Shown here: piece after piece, positions 8,107 to 16,794 of the stretch
Numbering within the stretch: position 1 is the first letter of the stretch
Layout of the letters: each line of letters starts with the position of its first letter
Source: Aggregatilinea lenta
Lineage (GTDB): Bacteria; Chloroflexota; Anaerolineae; Aggregatilineales; Aggregatilineaceae
Length of the DNA stretch: 64,000 nt
Direction: 5' to 3'
NCBI RefSeq assembly: GCF_003569045.1
Contig: NZ_BFCB01000003.1
Coordinates: forward strand, 62,001-126,000
The notes under the pieces: model-generated
Databases searched by the model: none
What the model was told of the DNA's origin: nothing
Seen by the model: only the letters and a program-made list of their open reading frames with translations
Position numbers and translations under genes: made by a program

Positions 8107-9801
8107 CTAGCGGTTGCTGAGGTAGTCGATGACCGCCTGACGCTCCTCCGGCGTGAGCTGCGCGCCGTAACCGATCATCCGGTCCACCGTAGATTCCCAA
8201 CCCGCCTGATCCTTGACGGCGTTATCGATACGCTCGCGGGAGTGGCAGACGGTGCAGCGCTCGCTGACCAGCGCATCGCCGTCCAGCGCCGACGTCGCGC
8301 CACTGTCCATCGACGCGGCGTCTTCGGTCGCCATCGCGTCCATATCGGCGGCCTCTGTGGCGCTGGCATCCATCTCCATGCCTGCGTCGCCGGAGAGGTT
8401 GAGCGGCCCCACGACGACGCTGCCGCCGACCGAGATCGGGCCGTCCGCGCCCTCGACCGTGCCGAACTCGTAGACGCCCATTTCACCCGTATCGTGGTGC
8501 AGCATGGGGAAGACCTGGCTGCCTGCCTGGGCCGGATCCACGTCGATGTGAATGTTCGTGCTCAGCCCTTCCGGCAGCGGGTAGCTGGCGATCACCGGAC
8601 CGGGCGCACCGTCCTGGCTGCTGTGTACCGCGATCCAGCCGGGACCGCCGATCAGCGCTTGTTTGATAACCAGGGTCGAGCCGTCCAGCGTCTGGTCTTC
8701 CAGCGTGAGCGACGGCGCGACGTTGACCGGGAAGGTCAGCACCGAGCCATCGACCGAAACGGGGCCGTCCGCGCCTTCGACCGTGCCGAACTCATAGGTG
8801 CCAGCCGCGCCGGTATCGACGTGCAGCATGGGCCACACGACCGGCGTCAGGGCGTTTGCATCAAGCTCGACGGCCACATCTGTGCTGAGGCCCGCCGGAA
8901 CTGCCGTGTACCCCAGCACCGGGCCGGGCGCGCCGTCTGCATCGGCATGAACCACCAGCCACCCGGCGGTGTCGGCCAGGACCGACTTCGCAACCAGCAT
9001 CGGCGCGCCGGAATCCATCATCATATCCATCTCATCGCCGAACAGCAGCACCTGCCCGTCCACGCGGACGTGCGGCACAGTCCGCAGCGGCGTCACCGCG
9101 ACCTGGCCGTTGACCGCCACCGGGCCGTCTGCGCCGTCGACGGTGCCGAACTCGTAGGTTCCGATCTCGCCGGTATCGACGTGCAGCATCGGCCACAGCG
9201 TGCTCGTCGCTTCACTGCTCAGGTCAACGGTCACGTCGGCGTTGGCTCCGGCAGTCACCTGGGCCTGCCCCAGCACCGGGCCGGGGCCGCCGTCCGCGTC
9301 GGCATGGATCACCAGCCAACCGTCCTGCTGCGCGACGACCGAGGGGAGGGTCACCTGCGCGCCGTCCACGATCTGATCCTGCGCATCGATCAGGTTCACG
9401 TTAAAGGGCGGAGTCACCGGCGCGCCATCGACTGTCACCGGGCCGTCCGCCCCTTCGACCGTGCCGAACTCGTAGACGCCCGCCTCGCCTGTATCTTGGT
9501 GCAGCATGGCGAACAGCGTCGGCGTGGCGGCCAGCGGATCAATTGTCACTTGTAGGGCGTAAGTGTCGCCCGCGTTCACGGCGCGATAGCCGATCACCGG
9601 GCCGGGCGAGCCGCCGCCATCCGCATGGATCACGATGAAGCCCGGCGTGGGGCTATGCACCATATCAATAGTGACGGTACCGTCCAGCGAGACCTGATCG
9701 GAAACGGTGACCGCCGCCTGGTCCTGGCGGGCATGAACTGGCAGGGCGAAAATGGCCAGCAGGAGTGCGATAACAGCCCAAATCGACAGTCTTTTTAACA
9801 T
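8107..9801 (-). CDS. Secreted protein: four DUF7282-like repeats plus C-terminal cytochrome c domain
   Basis: A 564-residue exported protein. After a signal peptide (1-24, ending PVHA) come four homologous units of about 105-115 residues, each with the core pattern GW(L/I)VIHAD..GPGPV and ending PMLH.DTGE.G.YEFGTV.GADGP; these match the DUF7282 type of domain. A Met/Asp/Ala-rich linker leads to a mono-haem cytochrome c domain (last 55 residues) with CTVCH and a Met in RMIGYG as likely haem ligands, and the usual C-terminal LTPEERQAVIDYLSNR helix. The domain pattern implies an extracellular electron-transfer or redox-sensing protein whose repeats bind something or form a scaffold. The partner is unknown. 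A strong AGGAGGA site precedes the start. Confidence 0.85.
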   Translation of the reverse strand: MLKRLSIWAVIALLLAIFALPVHARQDQAAVTVSDQVSLDGTVTIDMVHSPTPGFIVIHADGGGSPGPVIGYRAVNAGDTYALQVTIDPLAATPTLFAMLHQDTGEAGVYEFGTVEGADGPVTVDGAPVTPPFNVNLIDAQDQIVDGAQVTLPSVVAQQDGWLVIHADADGGPGPVLGQAQVTAGANADVTVDLSSEATSTLWPMLHVDTGEIGTYEFGTVDGADGPVAVNGQVAVTPLRTVPHVRVDGQVLLFGDEMDMMMDSGAPMLVAKSVLADTAGWLVVHADADGAPGPVLGYTAVPAGLSTDVAVELDANALTPVVWPMLHVDTGAAGTYEFGTVEGADGPVSVDGSVLTFPVNVAPSLTLEDQTLDGSTLVIKQALIGGPGWIAVHSSQDGAPGPVIASYPLPEGLSTNIHIDVDPAQAGSQVFPMLHHDTGEMGVYEFGTVEGADGPISVGGSVVVGPLNLSGDAGMEMDASATEAADMDAMATEDAASMDSGATSALDGDALVSERCTVCHSRERIDNAVKDQAGWESTVDRMIGYGAQLTPEERQAVIDYLSNR

Positions 9802-10026
9802 GTAATCCTCCTGTATCGGTGAAGCTCGTTTTTGGATCGGGCTTACATTCCTCTCTACGGGGGCATAGCTCCGTTTGGATCTATTTCTCTGATCTCCGTG
9901 TCTTTAATTCGCCGTGTGGAAGGAGAAAATGCAGAACGCGTGGGGCATATGAGTCTTTTTGCACATGCACTCATCTAATAAAGTGAAGATAGTCGTCTGA
10001 AGTCTAAAATGAGGAGCAAAAGAGAC

Positions 10027-10251
10027 ATGGCGCTCATTAACTTTCTAGCAAGTTCGACGGGGCGCATCGTGCGCATTGTGGCCGGTGCGGCGCTGGTCGT
10101 GTTGGGTCTGGCCGTCGTCGGCGGCACAGGCGGGATCATTCTGGCGGTTGTTGGGTTGGTGCCGCTGCTGGCTGGCCTGTTCGACTTCTGTGTATTCGCG
10201 CCGTTGTTCGGCATGCCATTCGGCGGAAAAGACATTCGCAGCCGTCCATAA
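10027..10251 (+). CDS. Small membrane protein, YgaP/DUF2892-type
   Basis: A 74-residue protein beginning MALINFLASSTGRIVRIVAGAALVVLG, with two hydrophobic helices (about 15-35 and 38-55) and a Pro-Leu-Phe-Gly rich end containing LLAGLFDFCVFAPLFG; this is the DUF2892 inner-membrane domain. The ATG at 10027 follows GAGGAG (10011-10016) at normal spacing; an ATG at 10009 would overlap that site. The family often accompanies rhodanese or SRPBCC domains; here it is free-standing and ends at a strong terminator. Confidence 0.75.
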   Translation: MALINFLASSTGRIVRIVAGAALVVLGLAVVGGTGGIILAVVGLVPLLAGLFDFCVFAPLFGMPFGGKDIRSRP

Positions 10252-10273
10252 CTGAAGGTGCGGTTTAAACGAC

Positions 10274-10311
10274 AGCCGCCGGATCGTAACGCGCGATCCG
10301 GCGGCTTTTTT
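10274..10311 (+). terminator. Strong intrinsic terminator
   Basis: A 13-bp perfect stem, AGCCGCCGGATCG (10274-10286) paired with CGATCCGGCGGCT (10294-10306), followed by six T. It ends the small membrane gene and lies just 3' of convergent panD. Confidence 0.95.
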
Positions 10312-10333
10312 GATCCGTGTGCAGCGGTTGCGC

Positions 10334-10708
10334 TTACGTGTAGCGCCCTTCCGACTCGATGGACAGGACCGCGTTGCGTTTGTCGAGCACGACGACGTGC
10401 GGCTGCCAGTCCGCGATGGGCGGGAACTCGACCAGCCCGAAGGCCATCACGATCAGGCGGTCGCCCAGGTTGACGAGGTGCGCCGCCGCGCCGTTGACCT
10501 GGATCACGCCGCTGCCCGCCGCGCCGGGGATGATGTACGTCTCGAAGCGCGCGCCATTTTCGACGTCCACGACCAGCACTTGCTCGTAGGGGATCATCTT
10601 CACCTGCGCGAGCAGATCCGTGTCGATGGTGATGCTGCCCACATACTCGATGTTGGCGTCTGTCACGCGGGCGTGGTGCAGCTTCGCCCGCAGCATGGAA
10701 ACTTGCAT
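10334..10708 (-). CDS. panD: Aspartate 1-decarboxylase
   Basis: A 124-residue pyruvoyl-dependent enzyme that makes beta-alanine from L-aspartate for pantothenate synthesis. The proenzyme self-cleaves at the Gly-Ser bond in YVGSITID, visible here at about residues 22-29, to give the pyruvoyl group on the alpha chain. The N-terminal MLRAKLHHARVTDANIEYVG and the PGAAGSGVIQVNGAAAHLV segment are standard. The ATG at 10708 is preferred to the one at 10720 because GGAG lies just upstream of it. It is the last gene of the panB-panE-panC-panD operon; the gap after panC is 32 bases. Confidence 0.95.
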   Translation of the reverse strand: MQVSMLRAKLHHARVTDANIEYVGSITIDTDLLAQVKMIPYEQVLVVDVENGARFETYIIPGAAGSGVIQVNGAAAHLVNLGDRLIVMAFGLVEFPPIADWQPHVVVLDKRNAVLSIESEGRYT

Positions 10709-10740
10709 AGAGTTCTCCATCCAGGGACCGCGCCGCCGGG

Positions 10741-11601
10741 TCAGGCGCGCAGGTCCGCCTCGCCGTAGCCTACGATCAGATTATCGATGAGCCGTACGCT
10801 TCCGACGAATACAGCCATGCTCAGCAGGGCGTGATCCGTGCTGCCCTCAAGCTCGCGCAGCGTGATCGGGTCGGCGGCGCTGATGTAATCGATGCGCGCC
10901 AGCGGCTCGGCTTCGACGATCGCGCGCATCGTCGCGCGCAGGTGTTCCGCGTCGCGCTGGCCCCCCATCCATTCGTCGCGCGCGGCGTTCAATGCCCGCG
11001 AGAGCACCAATCCGGCCTGCCGCTCGTCGAGCGAAAGCAGCAGGTTGCGGCTGCTGAGCGCCAGCCCGTCCGGCTCGCGTACGATGGGGCACACCACCAC
11101 GGCGAGGTTGAAGCCCAGGTCGCGCACCATTTGCTTGATGACCGCGACCTGCTGCGCGTCCTTCTGCCCGAAGTAGGCGTGCTTTGGCTCGATCACGTTG
11201 AACAGCTTGGCGACCACGGTCGTCACGCCCCGGAAGTGCCCCGGACGCGACGCGCCTTCGAGCGGCTGCGTGATCTCCTCCACGCTGACGTACGTCTGGA
11301 AGCCGGACGGGTACATCTGGTCCTCGTCGGGGGCCCAGACCAGATCCACGCCTTCCGCTTCGAGCAGCCCCAGGTCGTGATCGAGCTGGCGCGGGTAGGC
11401 GTCGAGGTCTTCGCGCCGGTTGAACTGGATCGGGTTCACAAAGACGCTGACCGCGACGCGGTCGTTTTCGGCGCGCGCACGCCGCACCAGCGACAGATGC
11501 CCCTCGTGCAGCGTGCCCATTGTCGGCACGAGGCCCCAGGTGAGGTAGGGATCGGTCCAGCGGGCCGCGCGCACCTCTTCTACGGTTTTTACGACTTGCA
11601 T
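10741..11601 (-). CDS. panC: Pantothenate synthetase (pantoate-beta-alanine ligase)
   Basis: A 286-residue ATP-dependent ligase that joins pantoate and beta-alanine. The nucleotidyl-transferase signatures are intact: PTMGTLHEGHLSLV (about 26-39, with the HxGH motif), FVNPIQF (about 54-60), YFGQKDAQQ (about 145-153) and the KMSKS-like LALSSRN (about 182-188). Length is normal. It is third in the pantothenate operon, 34 bases after panE. Confidence 0.96.
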   Translation of the reverse strand: MQVVKTVEEVRAARWTDPYLTWGLVPTMGTLHEGHLSLVRRARAENDRVAVSVFVNPIQFNRREDLDAYPRQLDHDLGLLEAEGVDLVWAPDEDQMYPSGFQTYVSVEEITQPLEGASRPGHFRGVTTVVAKLFNVIEPKHAYFGQKDAQQVAVIKQMVRDLGFNLAVVVCPIVREPDGLALSSRNLLLSLDERQAGLVLSRALNAARDEWMGGQRDAEHLRATMRAIVEAEPLARIDYISAADPITLRELEGSTDHALLSMAVFVGSVRLIDNLIVGYGEADLRA

Positions 11602-11635
11602 GGTGTTCTTGTCCTTCGGTTCTGCGGCCCTGCCG

Positions 11636-12559
11636 CTACCTGATTCGTCTCTGCGCTGTGTCCTCCAACGCTTTCACCAGCCGGTACAGCGTGCGCACGG
11701 CGGGCGTCTCGACTCCCGACGCCGCGCCCAGGCGCATCACCGCGCCGTTGATCATCTCGATTTCGGTCGCCGCGCCGCGCAGCACGTCTTGCAGCATCGA
11801 CGAGCGGTTGAGCGCGGCCATCTCAGCGGCCCGCTCCGCGTAGACGCCTGCATCAGCGAACGGCAGCGCCACGCCCTGCGCCGCCGCGACCGCTGCCACC
11901 TCGCGCGCGGCCTCGACCATCAGATCGTGCGCCCAGGCGGAGTCCAGCAGCACGCCGTTTTGCACGCGCAGGACCGCCGTCAGCGGATTGATCGAGGCGT
12001 TCACCACCAGCTTGGCCCACAGCAGCGCGCCCACGTCCGCCACGACGTGCGTTTCGCAGCCCGCGCGCTCCAACAGCGCCCCAACGTCGCGGATCACCGG
12101 ATCGCCGGGGAAGCGCTCCGCGAGGTGCGTCGGTCCTTCGCCGCCGTAAACCATCACACCCGGCCCGCGCAGCGACGCGGCTTGCAGCGTGACGCCCTGC
12201 GCGGCGCGCTCGTCCCCAACCGCTGCTGCCAGCACATCGCGGTTGCCCAGGCCGTTTTGCAGCGTGATCGCTACGCCATCCGGCTTGAGCATCTGGGCCG
12301 CTTCGCGCGCGGACGTCTCGATCTGCGAGGCTTTGGTCAGGATCAGGGCCGCGTCGCACGGCGCGACACCGTCCGTTCCGCACGCGACGTCCAGCGGGAT
12401 CACGTCCTCGTGCCCGTCCGGGTGTACGTAGCGCAGCCCGGCGCGCAGCGCGTCGATCTGCTCCGGCCAGTGACCGATCAGGGTGACGTCCGCGTGGCGG
12501 CTGAGGCGCGCCCCAAACAGGCAGCCCAGCGCCCCGATGCCTAAAATCGTTATGCGCAC
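11636..12559 (-). CDS. panE: 2-dehydropantoate 2-reductase
   Basis: A 307-residue NADPH-dependent ketopantoate reductase. The N-terminal dinucleotide-binding loop is ILGIGALGCLFGARL (about 4-18). The family lysine and asparagine are seen in the LLWAKLVVNASINPLTAVL segment (about 184-202), and an Asp/Glu-bearing C-terminal helix completes the fold. It reduces the product of PanB to pantoate. The ATG follows panB after only 6 bases, so translation is probably coupled. Confidence 0.93.
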   Translation of the reverse strand: MRITILGIGALGCLFGARLSRHADVTLIGHWPEQIDALRAGLRYVHPDGHEDVIPLDVACGTDGVAPCDAALILTKASQIETSAREAAQMLKPDGVAITLQNGLGNRDVLAAAVGDERAAQGVTLQAASLRGPGVMVYGGEGPTHLAERFPGDPVIRDVGALLERAGCETHVVADVGALLWAKLVVNASINPLTAVLRVQNGVLLDSAWAHDLMVEAAREVAAVAAAQGVALPFADAGVYAERAAEMAALNRSSMLQDVLRGAATEIEMINGAVMRLGAASGVETPAVRTLYRLVKALEDTAQRRIR

Positions 12560-12565
12560 GGCGGT

Positions 12566-13423
12566 TTACTCCGTCTCCGGCGCGTCGAGGTGGGCGCGCA
12601 GCGCCTGAAGCACCTCGTCCGAGAGCGAAAATTCGTGCTCGGCGGCGGGGAAGGTCCGCGCCCGCACGTCGTCGCGGTACGCTTCGAACGCACCGCGCAT
12701 GGCGGCGCCGAGGTCGGCGTACTGCTTGACGAACGAGGGCACGAAGCGGTCGTAGAGGCCGAGCAGGTCGTGCATGACGAGCACCTGCCCGTCGCAGCCC
12801 GCGCCCGCGCCGATGCCGATCGTTGGTACGCTCACGGCGCGCGTGATGATGTCCGCCAGCGGCGCGGGGATGCCTTCCAGCACGATGGCGAAGACGCCCG
12901 CCGCTTCCAGCGCACGCGCATCGTCCAGCACGTGCTGCGCCGCTTCGAGCGTTTTGCCCTGCACCTTGAAGCCACCCATCGCGCTGACGCTCTGCGGAGT
13001 CAGCCCGACGTGGCCCATCACCGCGATGCCGGTTTCGGTCAAGCCGCGCACGGTCGCGGCGACGGTCTGCCCGCCTTCCAGCTTGACCGCGTCCGCGCCG
13101 CCTTCGGCCAGCAGGCGCGCGGCGTTGGCTTTGGCCTGCTCCGGGCTGATCTGGTAGCTCATGAACGGCAGATCCGCCACCAGCAGCGCGCGTTTCAGGC
13201 CGCGCCGCACCGCCTGACAGTGCAGCACCATCATGTCCATCGTCACCGGCAGCGTGGTCTCGAAGCCGTGCACCACCATGCCGAGCGTATCCCCGACCAG
13301 CGCCATTTCGAGCTTGGCCTGGTCGATCAGCAGTGCGGTCGGATAGTCGTAGGCGGTGAGCATACTGATCGGCTCGCCGCGCGTTTTCATCTGCCGCAGG
13401 GTGTGAATCGTGACCTTGTCCAT
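12566..13423 (-). CDS. panB: 3-methyl-2-oxobutanoate hydroxymethyltransferase
   Basis: A 285-residue TIM-barrel enzyme transferring a hydroxymethyl group from methylene-tetrahydrofolate to ketoisovalerate, the first committed step to pantothenate. Motifs seen: MLTAYDYPTALLID, LVGDTLGMVVHGFETTLPV (metal-binding Asp in GDT), ADLPFMSYQ, VKLEGG, MGHVGLTPQ and IGIGAGAGCDGQVLV. The ATG at 13423 (MDKVTIHTLRQMK) fits the family start and has AAAGGTG upstream; a longer start at 13462 is possible. It heads the operon and has a plausible promoter upstream. Confidence 0.95.
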   Translation of the reverse strand: MDKVTIHTLRQMKTRGEPISMLTAYDYPTALLIDQAKLEMALVGDTLGMVVHGFETTLPVTMDMMVLHCQAVRRGLKRALLVADLPFMSYQISPEQAKANAARLLAEGGADAVKLEGGQTVAATVRGLTETGIAVMGHVGLTPQSVSAMGGFKVQGKTLEAAQHVLDDARALEAAGVFAIVLEGIPAPLADIITRAVSVPTIGIGAGAGCDGQVLVMHDLLGLYDRFVPSFVKQYADLGAAMRGAFEAYRDDVRARTFPAAEHEFSLSDEVLQALRAHLDAPETE

Positions 13424-13465
13424 CGCGTTGTGCACCTTTCGATGCGTTTGCATCCCTGACACTTT

Positions 13466-13494
13466 AGCATAGCCGCCGGACCGGGTTTTGTCAT
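13466..13494 (-). promoter_or_regulatory. Promoter of the pan operon
   Basis: On the minus strand, -35 ATGACA (13494-13489) and -10 TATGCT (13471-13466) are separated by exactly 17 bases, about 45 bases before the panB ATG. Confidence 0.55.
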
Positions 13495-13527
13495 CCCTGA
13501 ACGCGGCTCGATCGCGCGCACCTGGGT

Positions 13528-13533
13528 TATAAT
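13528..13533 (+). promoter_or_regulatory. Possible -10 element for ribokinase
   Basis: A perfect TATAAT lies 60 bases upstream of the ribokinase ATG, but no convincing -35 hexamer is found at 16-18 bases. Confidence 0.35.
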
Positions 13534-13593
13534 GGGCGCGCGCCGTGCGTCCGGCCTCACGACACTTTGTGTACCCGCAGAAAGGGATTTTCT

Positions 13594-14508
13594 ATGGCAG
13601 CCAAAATAGTGATTGTCGGCAGCTTCAACACCGACCTGACGACGTATATGGAGCGTATGCCCCGGCCCGGCGAGACGGTCTATGGCCGCGAATTCGTGAT
13701 CGGCCCCGGCGGCAAGGGATCCAATCAGGCGGTGGCCGCTGCCCGCCTGGGCGCGGACGTGACCTTTATCGGGCGCGTCGGGCAGGACGTGTTTGGCGAG
13801 ATGGGCCTGAAGATCTGGCAGGACGAGGGCATCAACACCGACTTCATCGTGCGCGATCCGAATCACGCGACGGGCGTTGCACCGATTTTTGTGGAAGACA
13901 GCGGCGAGAACGTGATCGTCGTGGCGTTGGGCGCGAATCAGGCGATCCAGAAGGCGGATCTGGATGCCGCTGCCGAGATCATCGCGCAGGCGGACGTGCT
14001 GGTCACGCAGTTGGAGATCAATTACGACATGGTGGCTTACGCGCTCAAGCTCGGCAAGGAAAAGGGCCTGCGCACGATCCTCAATCCTGCGCCCGCGGGG
14101 ACGCTGCCGCCGGACGTGGTCGCCCTGGCGGACTACATCACGCCTAACGAGACGGAACTGGAAGTGCTCAGCAAGATGCCCGGCGGCGAGTTCACCGCGC
14201 AGGCGCAGTCGCTGCTGACGACCGACGATCAGACTGTCATGGTGACGATGGGATCGAAGGGCGTGCAGTATGTGCGCAAGAACGATTCAGGGCTGATCCC
14301 AAGCTTCAAGGTGGACGTGGTGGACACGACCGGCGCGGGCGATGCGTTCAACGCGGGCATGGCTGTTGCGCTGGCGGAGGGTCTAGAGTTGCGCGACGCG
14401 CTGGCGTTCGGCAACGCGACGGCGGCGCTGGCCTGCACGCGGCCCGGCACGGCGCGTGCGATGCCGCACCGCGACGAGGTCGATGCGCTGCTGGCGAAGA
14501 GCAAATAG
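13594..14508 (+). CDS. rbsK: Ribokinase (PfkB family)
   Basis: A 304-residue PfkB-family sugar kinase most like ribokinase, which phosphorylates ribose at O5. The N-terminal signature GPGGKGSNQAVAAARLG (about 36-52) and the C-terminal DTTGAGDAFNAGMAVAL (about 245-261, with the catalytic Asp in GAGD) are both intact, and NPAPAGTLP and NETEL are as in ribokinases. The ATG at 13594 follows AAAGGGA; the in-frame ATG at 13567 lacks a ribosome site. No ribose transporter is adjacent. It is divergent from the pan operon and ends at a hairpin. Confidence 0.88.
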   Translation: MAAKIVIVGSFNTDLTTYMERMPRPGETVYGREFVIGPGGKGSNQAVAAARLGADVTFIGRVGQDVFGEMGLKIWQDEGINTDFIVRDPNHATGVAPIFVEDSGENVIVVALGANQAIQKADLDAAAEIIAQADVLVTQLEINYDMVAYALKLGKEKGLRTILNPAPAGTLPPDVVALADYITPNETELEVLSKMPGGEFTAQAQSLLTTDDQTVMVTMGSKGVQYVRKNDSGLIPSFKVDVVDTTGAGDAFNAGMAVALAEGLELRDALAFGNATAALACTRPGTARAMPHRDEVDALLAKSK

Positions 14509-14543
14509 CGTTTAACTCGGAGTTATTGAACACGAAGTGATGC

Positions 14544-14574
14544 CAGGGGCGGCCCATCCAGCGGGCCGCCCCTG
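14544..14574. terminator. Hairpin between ribokinase and the WD40 gene
   Basis: A 12-bp perfect stem, CAGGGGCGGCCC (14544-14555) and GGGCCGCCCCTG (14563-14574), lies between convergent genes. No T-run follows. A related sequence occurs at 16732-16764 on the other side of the WD40 gene. Confidence 0.6.
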
Positions 14575-14643
14575 TGTCATGCTTACGGTGGGCAACTGTG
14601 GTGCTCACTGACTTGATGCACGGATAAAATCAGATAGCCGGTT

Positions 14644-16644
14644 TCAAGAGACGCCCCACAATTGAATGATGCCATCATCACTTGTTGTTATCAGTAGAGT
14701 TCCGTCTGGCACAAACGCGATATCGGTGAAGACAATTGGAGGGGCGATCTCCCGCACAGCCAATTCATTTCCGCTTTCAAAGTCCCAAATATGGAGGTGT
14801 GTTCCCTCAATGCCTAGCAGAAGCCTACCGTCGGGACTAAATGTCAAATCACTAACGGACCCGCTCAGTTGCGCGAAGATCTGTTCGCTGCCAGATTCTG
14901 CATCCCATAACCAGATAGTAGTCCTTGCATCCTTAAACACGTTTTCCTTATACCCCAACACATCTGCCGTCAGAGTGGTCGTGTGACTAATGGCCAATAG
15001 GGGACGAGTGGGATGAAACACCAGCCCGCTGACTGCCCCAGGGTGCATCAACGAAGTAGTTTGTGCGCCGGTGTTTACGTCCCAGACCTTTACCTCATGA
15101 TCAGCAGACGGATCGTTTACTTTTGTATTTCCTGCAGCTAACAAGCTTCCGTCAGAGCTAAATGCTACACCAAATAGCGCCTCTAGAGCGGTCGTCTGCC
15201 AGAGCACGTCGATTTCTTGACCGGTTGAAACGTCCCAGCGGCGGAGCGTAGCATTTATTCCACCGCCTGCCAACAGTTCTCCCGCAGAGTCAAAAGCAAT
15301 ACCGATTACCTGTGCGCCACTACCTTCCAAAACTGTGTTCAGTTCACCTGTAACAACATCCCATAGGCGCACATTCCCGTCAGCAGCCGTAGTAGCCAAC
15401 AACGCGCCGTCTGGACTATAAGCTATATCAACAACCGGCCCCGCTTTGCCATCAAACTTCTGCAGCACTGTAAAGCCTTTAATATCAAAGATGCGCGCGA
15501 TACCATCCCGGCTGCCTACAGCAATTTGATCTCCCGCAGGATGTACTGCTACTGCCCAAAACGGACCGCTGTGTACGTCGGGCAGTGCGATTTGGGTTTG
15601 CGTGGCGATATCCCATACGTGAGGGATAAAGCCTTCGACGATTGCAACCTGAGTACCATCTGGGTTGAAGGCGAACGAGTCTGGGAGGTTGGCTGAATTC
15701 AGTGTAGCAACCAGATCGCCTGTCGAGCTGTTCCACACTTTAACCGCAAATCCGCCGCCCCTTATCATGGAAGCCCATACGCATGCTACCATCTGCCCGT
15801 CAGGGCTGAATGACACCTGCTGAAGATTTCCATGTGTTTGGATGACGTGATCGATAACACCACTCGCGGCATCGACTAACGTCAGTTGCCCCGCCGCCCA
15901 GGTGATGGCCAATAAATCACCCGAGGGACTGAAGGCGACATCTTCCGGCATTAAATACTCTTCCAGTTCGGGATTCGCCTGGACATCAAGCAATACACGT
16001 ATTGTGCCTGAATCCAAATCCATCATCCGTACACTGCTCCCAAACAGGAGAGCGACCGTCACGTTGTCAGGACTCAACGCAAGCGCCTGAAGGCCGAACA
16101 GGCTGCCTAAAGCATCATTCGGGTCGCCCTCAAGACGTCCGAATAACGGCTCATTGTCGTGCCCACCTTTTACCCGCCAACCCGTTAACCCTGTGTTGGT
16201 GAGGGTGATCAACCATTCACTGTTCGCACTGAAGCTAAAGTCTCTTACCGACTCCTCTAGCAGTGTGATATCTGTGATTTCTTGGGCATCAGGATTGAAC
16301 TCGCCTGTATATAGGGAGCCATTTGGGTTAGCCATCGCTATTGTTTGACCATCTGGGCTAATGGCAAAGTTCCAGACCCAACCGGGAAGAGGTACTACCA
16401 GGTTTGGGTCTGCATCCAGGTCTTGCGCATCATAGAACCAAAGACCCTGAACCCCTGCCAGCACAAATTGAGAATTATCCGGTGTCCAGCCTGCTACCCT
16501 TACTTGTCCGCGCCCAAAGTGTGCAAGCGATCTCAGGTGGTCAACAGTTTCAGGCGTGATCCGCTGCGGATTATCTTGTGCCGAGATAGGGGATCCGATT
16601 GCAATGCAAGATAAGACCATGCACAGGATAAGTAAACGTCGCAT
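14644..16644 (-). CDS. Secreted WD40-repeat beta-propeller protein
   Basis: A 666-residue exported protein with a signal peptide (1-22, ending SAQD) and then WD40-type repeats throughout: units such as FSPDGQMVACVW, YSPDGALLATTAADGNVRLWDVVTGE and FAPDGTLLITTSDDGIIQLWGVS recur about every 42 residues, enough for one or two propellers (about 12-14 blades). No catalytic domain is attached, so it is likely an extracellular binding or scaffold protein. The gene has visibly lower GC and more A/T-ending codons than its neighbours, suggesting acquisition. It is flanked on both sides by related hairpin sequences. AGGAGGAAAT precedes the ATG. Confidence 0.88.
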   Translation of the reverse strand: MRRLLILCMVLSCIAIGSPISAQDNPQRITPETVDHLRSLAHFGRGQVRVAGWTPDNSQFVLAGVQGLWFYDAQDLDADPNLVVPLPGWVWNFAISPDGQTIAMANPNGSLYTGEFNPDAQEITDITLLEESVRDFSFSANSEWLITLTNTGLTGWRVKGGHDNEPLFGRLEGDPNDALGSLFGLQALALSPDNVTVALLFGSSVRMMDLDSGTIRVLLDVQANPELEEYLMPEDVAFSPSGDLLAITWAAGQLTLVDAASGVIDHVIQTHGNLQQVSFSPDGQMVACVWASMIRGGGFAVKVWNSSTGDLVATLNSANLPDSFAFNPDGTQVAIVEGFIPHVWDIATQTQIALPDVHSGPFWAVAVHPAGDQIAVGSRDGIARIFDIKGFTVLQKFDGKAGPVVDIAYSPDGALLATTAADGNVRLWDVVTGELNTVLEGSGAQVIGIAFDSAGELLAGGGINATLRRWDVSTGQEIDVLWQTTALEALFGVAFSSDGSLLAAGNTKVNDPSADHEVKVWDVNTGAQTTSLMHPGAVSGLVFHPTRPLLAISHTTTLTADVLGYKENVFKDARTTIWLWDAESGSEQIFAQLSGSVSDLTFSPDGRLLLGIEGTHLHIWDFESGNELAVREIAPPIVFTDIAFVPDGTLLITTSDDGIIQLWGVS

Positions 16645-16731
16645 ATTTCCTCCTAGAGCCTGTTCACGACACGAAGTATCGGGTCAAATAGATACTTGTG
16701 CCAGTCTGTTTCACGAAATAGGGAAATGAGA

Positions 16732-16760
16732 AGGGGCAGCCCACTCAACAGGCTGCCCCT
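16732..16760 (-). terminator. Hairpin downstream of crtI
   Basis: A 10-bp perfect stem AGGGGCAGCC (16732-16741) / GGCTGCCCCT (16751-16760) lies between the crtI stop and the WD40 start. It probably ends the carotenoid operon; there is no clear T-run. It resembles the hairpin at 14544-14574. Confidence 0.5.
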
Positions 16761-16794
16761 GTGTGTTACTTTACGGTAGTCAGCGGCGGTTTTC

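Noticed and set aside
8242-9555. 437-codon plus-strand frame opposite the DUF7282/cytochrome gene
   Set aside because: Repeats only because the true gene repeats; no start signal, no recognised domain.
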